A DNA stretch of 51,357 bases from contig JAEYZG010000014.1 in NCBI GenBank assembly GCA_023428135.1, positions 1 through 51,357 on the forward strand. Reading direction: 5' to 3'. This document shows positions 1 through 6,247 of the stretch, piece by piece; position 1 is the stretch's first letter; each line of letters begins with the position of its first letter. A program made the position numbers and the translations under genes. Origin of the DNA: Bacteroidota bacterium (GTDB lineage: Bacteria > Bacteroidota > Bacteroidia > Cytophagales > Cytophagaceae). Under the pieces are notes generated by a model, which was given only the letters and a program-made list of their open reading frames with translations, did not search any database and was not told the origin of the DNA.

Positions 1-123
1 TGTTTTATCATTGGCAGGTTGGTTTTAAAGAAATGTGATTTGTATAACAAGAGCCGTATGACGGGAGACTGTCAAGTACGGTTCTGTGAGAGGCTTGGGC
101 TGAAATGCCCTTGCCTACTCGAC
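1..123 (+). mobile_element. Group II intron, 3' terminal part (domains V and VI)
   Basis: The window opens inside a group II intron. Positions 51-84 form a 34-nt domain V: GAGCCGTA pairs with TACGGTTC, the AGC catalytic triad is near the 5' side, and the bulge and tip have the usual spacing. Positions 85-123 fold as domain VI (AGGC..GGGC pairing with GCCC..GCCT), ending in CCTACTCGAC with a candidate branch-point A about 7 bases from the 3' end. The intron end is placed at 123. The 5' end and most of the encoded reverse transcriptase lie outside the window. The 3' exon runs directly into a hairpin-rich repeat at 127. The domain V identification is firm. The intron class was not determined. 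Confidence 0.85.
3..38 (+). CDS. Possible C-terminal tail of the intron-encoded reverse transcriptase/maturase (partial)
   Basis: Frame 3 is open from the window edge to a TGA at 36-38 and reads FYHWQVGFKEM. It ends 12 bases before domain V. Group II intron proteins often end shortly before domain V with a C-terminal H-W-x-x-G type motif, so this is plausibly the last 11 residues of the intron protein. Only a dozen codons are visible, so the assignment rests on position and a short motif. Confidence 0.3.
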   Translation, partial: FYHWQVGFKEM

Positions 124-126
124 ATT

Positions 127-310
127 GCATCGAGTGAAATCTGTGATAGAGGGAGTGTTTAGAAATTAAAAATATATTTTGGATAATGCGAATTCGCATT
201 CGCATTTGTAATGCGAGTATTTGAGAAAAGATTAAAGAGTAGCCAGTTTATATAGAACTGGCTATTTTTGTTAGCAGTCAATCCCCGTAGAGACGTCATG
301 CTGGCGTCTT
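127..310. repeat. Three-hairpin dispersed repeat, copy A
   Basis: This is the first of two near-identical tandem units of about 184 bp. The order is a conserved leader (GCATCGAGTGAAAT..TGTGATAGAGGGAG), hairpin 1 around ATTCGCAT-TTGTA-ATGCGA (about 200-217), hairpin 2 AGCCAGTT..AACTGGCT (241-263), and hairpin 3 GAGACGTCA-TGC-TGGCGTCT (290-309). The one change in hairpin 3 relative to copy B (GTC for GCC) keeps a wobble pair. No ORF with coding character is seen. Related partial copies lie near 2490-2590, 3415-3530 and 11700-11790. Confidence 0.8.
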
Positions 311-494
311 GCATCGAGTGAAATTTGTGATAGAGGGAGTGTTTAGAAATTAAAGATATATTTTGGATAATGCGCATTCGCATTTGTAATGCGAATGTTT
401 AAGGAAAAGATTAAGAGTAGCCAGTTATACAAAACTGGCTACTCTTATTTCCGGCCAATTTACTGTAGAGACGCCATGCTGGCGTCTCCCTTTC
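311..494. repeat. Three-hairpin dispersed repeat, copy B
   Basis: Direct tandem copy of the preceding unit. All three hairpins are intact: hairpin 1 CATTCGCAT-TTGTA-ATGCGAATG (375-397), hairpin 2 with a 13-bp stem AAGAGTAGCCAGT..ACTGGCTACTCTT (413-446), and hairpin 3 GAGACGCCA-TGC-TGGCGTCTC (468-488). Several differences from copy A are compensatory, for example the longer hairpin-2 stem. The unit leads into the 3' flank of the small gene on the minus strand. Confidence 0.8.
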
Positions 495-609
495 GTTAAC
501 AGATAACAATAGATTTTAACAATTGATAAAACAGATATACGGAATGTGTTTCTGTTAACTGCTCATGTTCAAATGCGGACATTTAACAAAGTCAGGAAGA
601 CTTACTCCA

Positions 610-864
610 TCATACTTTCTGCATACATTTCATCAGATACATATAACAAGTCTCAGCAAGAGGTATTAGATTTCTGCCATTGCCGGTTAAATCATATTGG
701 TCTGCCATGCTTAAAAAAATCATGTAAGTATCAAAATAATCTGAGTTTGATTTTAATTCGGGAGACCCCATAAATTCTGCTACTACACTTACTAATTCTA
801 ATCCATGAAGATCACTTTCGAATCCCAAATCCTTCAGGCCATTAATGAGTTGTTCATGTTTCAT
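610..864 (-). CDS. Small acidic protein of unknown function, duplicated copy 1 (5'-truncated)
   Basis: An 84-residue protein of no family I recognise. It is a paralogue of the protein at 2705-3004, with near identity over the whole shared length including GLKDLGFESDLHGLELVSVV and the ending NLIPLAETCYMYL. No signal peptide or membrane segment is visible; it looks soluble and helical. In copy 2 translation starts 15 codons earlier. Here that upstream ATG (907-909 on the complement) is followed at once by TAA (904-906) where copy 2 has GAA, so translation must restart at the internal ATG. The 3' flank, through the hairpin repeat, is also conserved between copies. It may be functional but shortened, or decaying. 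Confidence 0.65.
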   Translation of the reverse strand: MKHEQLINGLKDLGFESDLHGLELVSVVAEFMGSPELKSNSDYFDTYMIFLSMADQYDLTGNGRNLIPLAETCYMYLMKCMQKV

Positions 865-1035
865 GTCCTGAACAAGGCTCTTAATAATAAAGTTTTTGTG
901 TTTTTACATAGCTGTGCTGATAAATTTTCGACATCAAATAAAATGGGATTACCTGATATAGAGCTTTTGCGGTAAGGTAGAAAGAAGTAGAGAATTTAGC
1001 GGGTCACTCTTAGAAAACACACAGGCAATAGTTTA

Positions 1036-1066
1036 AAAAAGGTACGGTTTTAAACCGCACCTTTTT
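1036..1066 (-). terminator. Terminator of the desaturase gene
   Basis: Directly beyond the minus-strand desaturase stop. On the minus strand the stem is GGT-G-CGGTTT paired with AAACCG-T-ACC (one internal mismatch), followed by a run of six T. Confidence 0.7.
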
Positions 1067-1071
1067 AAATC

Positions 1072-2181
1072 TTATTTAGTTGTTGATAACATGGGTGAAG
1101 GCCGCTTGCCTAGTTCCTTTAGCAATCTGGCATGACTTAAAATTGCACCACGAAAGGTAGAGACATTCTTATAAGGCAATCCAAATTCTTCCGCTGTCTG
1201 GCGCACTATTTCAGAGATTTTCTTATAATGCACATGGCATATATTGGGGAAAAGATGGTGCTCAATCTGATAGTTCAATCCCCCCACAAACCAGGAAAAA
1301 AAAGTGCTTTTATTGGCGAAATTAGTTGTAGTGTGAAGCTGATGAATAGCCCAGTTATTCTCTAAGTTGCCATTGTCGTCCGGCAATGGAAATTCAGAGC
1401 CTTCAATTACATGAGCCGGCTGAAAGATGATGGCTAAAATGAAACCTGCTATATATTGACAAATCACTATTCCAAGCAGAATCTTCCACCATGCAATACT
1501 TAAAAGAACAAAAGGAAGTATAAATATGTATGAAATGTAAGTAATCTTTGTAGCAATAAGAATAATCCACTCCTGGCGAATATTTGCTTTTTGTTTTTTC
1601 AACATTCCGTCTTTGCTGTACTTAAAAATTTGCTTAAAATCTTTAAATAAGATCCATGCAAGTGTAAGTAAACCATAAAAGAACCAGGCATATATGTGCT
1701 GAAATTTATGAAAGAATCGCCATTTTGAATTAGGACACATTCTTAAAATCCCACGAGGACTGATATCTTCATCAGCTTCATGAATATTGGTATAAGTATG
1801 ATGCAACACATTATGCTGAACGATCCAGTTTAAAGCGTTTCCTCCAATCAGGTTTAAGGAGTATCCGAGCAGTTTATTAATCCACGGTTTTGTTGAGTAA
1901 GCCCCGTGATTCGCATCATGCATTACTGAAAGTCCAATTCCAGCAGTTCCGAATCCCATAATAACGCACATCAGAATTAACAGCCAAAGGTTTGTAACTA
2001 CCCCACTTATAATGAGTGCATAAGGAACAAAATATAAACATAACATGAAGATGGTTTTATAATACATCTGTCTATTTGCGTGACGTGTAATTCCATTTGA
2101 CTTGAAATATTCGCCAACTCGTTTGTTTAAGCTTCCGAAAAAATCCGGACTGGATTTTGAAAATTTTAAGTGTTGAGACAT
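1072..2181 (-). CDS. Membrane fatty acid desaturase (front-end/acyl-lipid type)
   Basis: Integral-membrane di-iron desaturase that introduces a double bond into a fatty acyl chain. The three histidine boxes are visible, numbered from the start chosen here: HDANH at about 88-92, HNVLHH at about 123-128, and QIEHH at about 305-309. Q in place of the first H of box 3 is typical of the delta-6/front-end-like group. Two hydrophobic hairpins separate the boxes. There is no N-terminal cytochrome b5 domain. The frame is open to 2241, but the ATG at 2181 (MSQHLKF) is preferred because the upstream 20 residues look non-native. The gene stands alone between two copies of a duplicated module. Regiospecificity cannot be read from sequence. 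Confidence 0.88.
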   Translation of the reverse strand: MSQHLKFSKSSPDFFGSLNKRVGEYFKSNGITRHANRQMYYKTIFMLCLYFVPYALIISGVVTNLWLLILMCVIMGFGTAGIGLSVMHDANHGAYSTKPWINKLLGYSLNLIGGNALNWIVQHNVLHHTYTNIHEADEDISPRGILRMCPNSKWRFFHKFQHIYAWFFYGLLTLAWILFKDFKQIFKYSKDGMLKKQKANIRQEWIILIATKITYISYIFILPFVLLSIAWWKILLGIVICQYIAGFILAIIFQPAHVIEGSEFPLPDDNGNLENNWAIHQLHTTTNFANKSTFFSWFVGGLNYQIEHHLFPNICHVHYKKISEIVRQTAEEFGLPYKNVSTFRGAILSHARLLKELGKRPSPMLSTTK

Positions 2182-2338
2182 TCTGAGGGGTTGTGAATGA
2201 TTGATAACGAAATTGAAGAGAAGAATAGTTCCATTTATCATAGCACGATACTGATCAAATGCCTAAACAGGCGCAAGTCTGTGACTTGTGTCTACAAATG
2301 CGAGCCAGTTTATTAATTGGCGGAAAGTATGTAGAAAT

Positions 2339-2375
2339 TAAAAAGCCCGGAGATGTATAACCTTCAGGCTTTTTA
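2339..2375 (-). terminator. Possible terminator downstream of duplicated gene copy 2
   Basis: AAAAAGCC..GGCTTTTT stem with an imperfect middle and T-runs on both strands. No plus-strand gene ends here, so it may serve the minus-strand transcript that begins at 3004. The loop is long and the fold is imperfect. Confidence 0.45.
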
Positions 2376-2489
2376 ATTTATATGATTTTGGTAGTATTAA
2401 GAGCTATAAGCCTGTCTTGCTTTATCATCTCTGAAAAGTCCGTCAATGGTAAAGAGTATACAATCTCTGTCTTTGTCTTTAAGGCTCAA

Positions 2490-2590
2490 GTAATGCGAGT
2501 GGTTGAGAAAAGATTAAATAGCCAGTTTTTGCAGAACTGGTTATTTTGTTCCCAGCCAATCTCCCGTAGAGACGCCATGCTGGCGTCTCC
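2490..2590. repeat. Three-hairpin dispersed repeat, copy C (partial)
   Basis: Matches the 3' two thirds of copies A and B: the remnant of hairpin 1 (TAATGCGAGT), hairpin 2 AGCCAGTT..AACTGGTT (2519-2543), and an intact hairpin 3 GAGACGCCA-TGC-TGGCGTCTC (2569-2589). As with copy B, it sits just beyond the 3' end of a copy of the duplicated small gene, and the approximately 115-base spacer between them is conserved too. Confidence 0.75.
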
Positions 2591-2704
2591 CTCAGTTTAA
2601 CAGGTAGCAATAGATCTTAACAATTAATAAAACAGATATTCGGAATGCGTTTCCGTTAAATGCTCACGTTCAAATGCCGAACATTTAAAGAAGCCTTGCC
2701 CCAT

Positions 2705-3004
2705 TCATACGTTCTCTGCACATTTCTTAAGATACATATAACAAGTCTCAGCAAGGGGTATTAGATTTTTACCATTACCGGTTATTTCATATTGGTCTGC
2801 CATGCTTAAAAAATTCATGTAGCCTTCGAACCATTCTGAGTTTGATTTCAATTCGGGGGACCCCATTAATTCTGCCACAACACTTACTAATTCTAATCCA
2901 TGTAAATCACTTTCGAATCCCAAATCCTTCAGGCCATTGATGAGTTGTTCATGTTTCATATCCTGGACAAGGATTTTGATAATAAGGCTTTTGTGTTTTT
3001 CCAT
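2705..3004 (-). CDS. Small acidic protein of unknown function, duplicated copy 2
   Basis: A 99-residue protein, the longer paralogue of the protein at 610-864, with a 15-residue N-terminal extension (MEKHKSLIIKILVQD) that copy 1 has lost to a nonsense codon. I do not recognise a family. It is soluble-looking and acidic, with a conserved C-terminal AETCYMYL segment. Conservation between copies extends through the 3' flank into the hairpin repeat, so a block of about 500 bp was duplicated. It is divergent from the XRE regulator at 3166, with about 160 bp between them, which could allow regulation by that protein, but no operator was identified. Confidence 0.75.
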   Translation of the reverse strand: MEKHKSLIIKILVQDMKHEQLINGLKDLGFESDLHGLELVSVVAELMGSPELKSNSEWFEGYMNFLSMADQYEITGNGKNLIPLAETCYMYLKKCAENV

Positions 3005-3165
3005 AGCTGGTGAATTTTGACTACCAATGTACTAGTAAATTGCATTATATGCAAATTAATATCTATTCTGTATAATTTAAATTAGTTTAATGATCATTTT
3101 TTAACTCTTTTTATGTCAGTTGATTTATTTAGATTGCCAATTAAATTGCGTTTTGAACAATTAAA

Positions 3166-3375
3166 ATGACTGAAAGGCCTACTTTTAATAGAATAAAAGC
3201 TGTATTGGCAGAAAAGGGTAAAACAAATATCTGGCTGGCAGAAGCATTAGGAATGAATAGAAGTACTGTTTCAAAATGGTGTACAAATGATGTACAGCCA
3301 ACAGTAGAGACATTGTTTGCAATCGCAAAAGCACTGGATGTAAATGTTCGAGAGCTGCTGGTTTCCTCCAAATAG
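3166..3375 (+). CDS. XRE-family helix-turn-helix regulator (Cro/C1 type)
   Basis: A 69-residue protein that is essentially one HTH_3 domain. An early helix (FNRIKAVLAEKG) is followed by IWLAEALGMNRSTVSKWCTN as the helix-turn-helix, then PTVETLFAIAKALDVNVREL, the usual helices 4-5 of Cro/C1 DNA-binding domains. It has no extra sensor domain, so it should bind DNA as a small dimer. It is divergent from the duplicated small gene. The target is unknown. Confidence is high in the family and low in the role. Confidence 0.88.
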   Translation: MTERPTFNRIKAVLAEKGKTNIWLAEALGMNRSTVSKWCTNDVQPTVETLFAIAKALDVNVRELLVSSK

Positions 3376-4537
3376 AATCGCGGAATAGGTATTTTATATC
3401 TCTCAAAGGCTGCCGTGATTTTGGCATCACATGAAATCTGTGATGGAGGGACCTATCAGCTAATTAAAACATATTGTAATGTGAATGTTTGAGGATAGAT
3501 TAAAGATAAAGCCAGCTTTTATGAATCAGCCCACCTACCACTTTCCCTCCGCAACCGCAGCCGCAATTTGATCCGCAACTAATCCTCAGAATTGGCTTTG
3601 GATTATTATTTCAAAAGGGTTTTTTATTTATTTAATGTATTGAAAAATAGTTGTTTAAATTTTAGGTTTTAAATATTTGTAATTTTTTGTTTCTCTGTAA
3701 AATTCCCCGCAAAAGTGAACCGCAAATTAGCTTGAAGTCAAAGTTGATAGAACATGGTTTTATTAATATCGGATGAAATAACAGGTCCGGTGAAAATGAA
3801 TTTTCCCGTTAAGTATGTAGGATACTTTTTTCCTAAACTATATCCGGAAAATATCGAAGCCACCTTAGGATAAAAGTGATGAGTATTTATAGAAATGTAA
3901 AAAAACGCTTAAATACAAAGGGCAGGGGCATATAGAGTTATTTGTAAGTTAATATCTCTGAGGAAAGCACATCAGGAGATAAGGATTGATTAAAGTAGAG
4001 TTTATCGGATAACATCCCGCAAGTCAATAGACTTGCTCTCATTTATAGGTTGAAGTCAGATAGACTTCAACCAGAGCGGTTTAGAAATGGAGTACTTGTT
4101 TATAAAACGCCCGCCCGCCAGAATTGATGCCATCGCTTCAAGTGATGGCATCAATTAATCAATTACAGTGAATGTTTTAGAAAGTCTTATCTAAATCGAA
4201 TAATAGTGTCACAGTCCATTCCCACGTTTACTTTTTTGAGGTTCTGTGTATATAATAAATAGTTGATAATTGAGGGATTATCACCTAGTTTAGCAAAAAA
4301 TCGGAGGCTTATAATCCAAATTCCCATTATCTCCAAATATTAGCTCATAAGGTTCAGCAATCTTTTTATAATTTGAGTGATTTTAGCCAAAAGCTAAGGC
4401 TCTAAAATTATATCTTCGAATGGATAATCTATTTTAAATCAGAGTTATAATTTATTGGGTTTTGTTTAAATCCTCAAATTAACTTTATTTATATTATACA
4501 ATACCTTAGTTTAATTAAACCTATTATTTAACTAACT
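3376..4537. other. Non-coding, repeat-bearing intergenic region
   Basis: No coding frame stands out in about 1.16 kb. 3415-3530 carries a decayed copy of the three-hairpin repeat (ATGAAATCTGTGATGGAGGGA, then TTTGAGGATAGATTAAAG and a degraded AGCCAG arm). 4122-4156 is a 13-bp perfect inverted repeat AATTGATGCCATC..GATGGCATCAATT. 3983-4072 carries a second repeat family, listed separately. The last 150 bases are AT-rich leader for the sugar dehydrogenase, with a weak -33/-7 candidate (TTTG at 4461-4464, TATTTATA about 21 bases later). Confidence 0.6.
3983..4072. repeat. Second dispersed repeat family, copy 1 (two hairpins)
   Basis: Contains hairpins GCAAGTC-AATA-GACTTGC (4019-4036) and GGTTGAAGTC-AGATA-GACTTCAACC (4048-4072), preceded by GATTGATTAAAGTAGAGTTT and GGATAACA. 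The same leader and first hairpin recur at 6089-6143 with compensatory changes. Both copies are intergenic and flank the sugar dehydrogenase gene. Confidence 0.7.
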
Positions 4538-5929
4538 ATGAAAAAACAGTTCTACTTTACATTAGCCATTTTAATGTCTATTTCGGCGTTAAAATCTTTG
4601 GCACAGGCTCCTACATTGGAGCTGGATAAAGTTCTTCTGGCCTCTAATGAAATGGCACAACCTTGGGGTATGTGTTTTATTTCATCAGATGAACTATTGT
4701 TTACAGAGAAAAATGGTAAACTCTTCAGATATGTAGTCTCTACGGATACCAAGACTCAGATCAGTGGGACTCCTTCAGTTTCAACTGCTGGTCAGGGAGG
4801 TTTACTGGATGTTGCCATTCATCCTGATTTCTCCACCAATAAGTACGTTTATCTTTCGTATTCCATTTCAGGTCCTGGAGGCTCCACCCTTGCAATTGGT
4901 AGAGGTGTGTTAAATAACAACCAGCTGACAGGCTTTACTGAACTATTCCGAGCCTTGCCTTTTAAAAGTGGTACAAACCACTATGGCAGTCGTATAGCTT
5001 TTGACAAAGATAATCACCTTGTCTTTTCCTCAAGTGAAAGACAAGAACAGGATAATGCACAATTACTCGAAAATCATTTGGGGAAAATTATACGTCTGAA
5101 TGATGATGGTTCCGTTCCAAGTGACAATCCATTTGTAGGAGTTAATGGTGCAAAGCCTGAAATATATAGCTATGGCCACAGGAATGTGCAAGGATTGGTT
5201 ATTCATCCGGAAACGAATAAGATCTATGCGCATGAACATGGCCCGATGGGAGGAGATGAGCTCAATCTGGTGGAAGCAGCTAATAACTATGGCTGGCCTA
5301 AGATAACATTTGGTGTTAATTACAATGGAAGTACTATTAGTAATGATACTGCAAAAGAAGGAATGGAACAGCCCATCAGATACTGGAAACCTTCTATCGC
5401 TCCTTGTGGTCTGGCCATTGTGAATCTCCAGAATCAACAATCCAATGAAGTGAATTTTGTTTTAGGAGCCCTTGCGGGAATGCAAATTCAGTGGGTGAAA
5501 ATTAAAGATGATAAACATATTGCTACCTATTCATTCATGAAGAATTATGCAAGATTCAGAGATGTAGAGGTAGCTCCTGATGGCAAAATTTATGCACTGA
5601 CAGAAAATCCGAACAGTCTGATTCTTTTAAGAACCAATCAAATAGTAACAGGTGTCTTTGAAAGGTCATCGCGTAATAGCGGTAACATACGTTTGTATCC
5701 TAATCCTGTTACTGATATTTTTACAATAGATGCTCATGATATAGCAGGAAAGAATGAAATAGCGATTTGCGATCATCAGGGGAAAGTGCTTCGTTCATTG
5801 ATTGTGTCAGATAATTTATTTGACTCCGGCAAAATGAAAATAGATATTAGTGATCTGCCTTCAGGTATGTATCTTATCGTACTAAAATCAAAAGAAAGCA
5901 ACACAACAATAAAGTGCCATAAGTTATAA
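4538..5929 (+). CDS. Secreted PQQ-dependent sugar dehydrogenase with T9SS sorting domain
   Basis: A 463-residue glucose/sorbosone-dehydrogenase-type six-bladed beta-propeller. An N-terminal signal peptide ends near SLAQA. The propeller core includes GLLDVAIHPDF, HYGSR, YGHRNVQGL and HEHGPMGGDELN, which match aldose sugar dehydrogenases that oxidise sugars with PQQ. Residues from about 381 form a type A T9SS C-terminal domain (RLYPNPVTDIF ... PSGMYLIVL), so the product should be exported by Sec, moved across the outer membrane by T9SS, and released or anchored at the cell surface. Substrate is unknown. It is monocistronic, ending in a strong terminator. Confidence 0.88.
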   Translation: MKKQFYFTLAILMSISALKSLAQAPTLELDKVLLASNEMAQPWGMCFISSDELLFTEKNGKLFRYVVSTDTKTQISGTPSVSTAGQGGLLDVAIHPDFSTNKYVYLSYSISGPGGSTLAIGRGVLNNNQLTGFTELFRALPFKSGTNHYGSRIAFDKDNHLVFSSSERQEQDNAQLLENHLGKIIRLNDDGSVPSDNPFVGVNGAKPEIYSYGHRNVQGLVIHPETNKIYAHEHGPMGGDELNLVEAANNYGWPKITFGVNYNGSTISNDTAKEGMEQPIRYWKPSIAPCGLAIVNLQNQQSNEVNFVLGALAGMQIQWVKIKDDKHIATYSFMKNYARFRDVEVAPDGKIYALTENPNSLILLRTNQIVTGVFERSSRNSGNIRLYPNPVTDIFTIDAHDIAGKNEIAICDHQGKVLRSLIVSDNLFDSGKMKIDISDLPSGMYLIVLKSKESNTTIKCHKL

Positions 5930-5949
5930 TAAATCCATACAATAAGTAA

Positions 5950-5992
5950 GACTCTTGATTTCGATGTTCAATTGAAGTCAAGAGTCTTTTTA
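5950..5992 (+). terminator. Terminator of the sugar dehydrogenase gene
   Basis: GACTCTTGA paired with TCAAGAGTC, followed by TTTTTATT, about 20 bases past the stop codon. Confidence 0.85.
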
Positions 5993-6088
5993 TTATGTAA
6001 AGTAATAACCGCATTAGCTGTAACTTTTAGTTGTAAGATTCCTGGAAGATTATATCTATTCAAGTGCAATCAATATTCAGGAAAAAAG

Positions 6089-6143
6089 AGATTGATTGAT
6101 GTAGAGTTATTGGATAACAGCCTGCAAGTTAATAAACTTGCTC
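6089..6143. repeat. Second dispersed repeat family, copy 2
   Basis: Matches 3983-4036: GATTGATTGATGTAGAGTTA, GGATAACA, then hairpin GCAAGTT-AATA-AACTTGC, where the stem change (GTC/GAC to GTT/AAC) is compensated on both arms. The second hairpin of copy 1 is missing here, and sequence continues into the terminator at 6164. Confidence 0.7.
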
Positions 6144-6163
6144 TCATTTGTAGGTGGAAAATA

Positions 6164-6202
6164 CAAGAGGCCGATTAGTATTAATCGGCCTCTTGTGTTT
6201 TA
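6164..6202. terminator. Strong hairpin, terminator of the minus-strand glycosyltransferase or bidirectional
   Basis: A 14-bp uninterrupted stem CAAGAGGCCGATTA/TAATCGGCCTCTTG with a 4-base loop, followed by GTGTTTT on the plus strand. It lies 46 bases beyond the stop of the minus-strand glycosyltransferase and beyond the 3' end of the plus-strand sugar dehydrogenase, so it insulates converging transcription. Confidence 0.75.
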
Positions 6203-6247
6203 ATTATGGTATGAATGAAATAGTTTTTTTAAAAGCATAAGTTTACC

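Noticed and set aside
127..494. The tandem 184-bp units as a CRISPR array
   Set aside because: Unit length, three hairpins per unit and no unique spacers do not fit.
546..773. Plus-strand frame of 75 codons near the left edge
   Set aside because: It lies antisense to the duplicated small gene (610-864), which has a conserved paralogue; the plus frame is not conserved in the second copy.
2382..2600. 72-codon plus-strand frame
   Set aside because: It runs through the hairpin repeat and has no coding features.
5063..5440. 125-codon minus-strand frame inside the sugar dehydrogenase
   Set aside because: Antisense shadow of a well-supported propeller domain.
5972..6178. 68-codon frame after the sugar dehydrogenase
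   Set aside because: It starts inside a terminator stem and crosses a repeat; the translation has no family resemblance.
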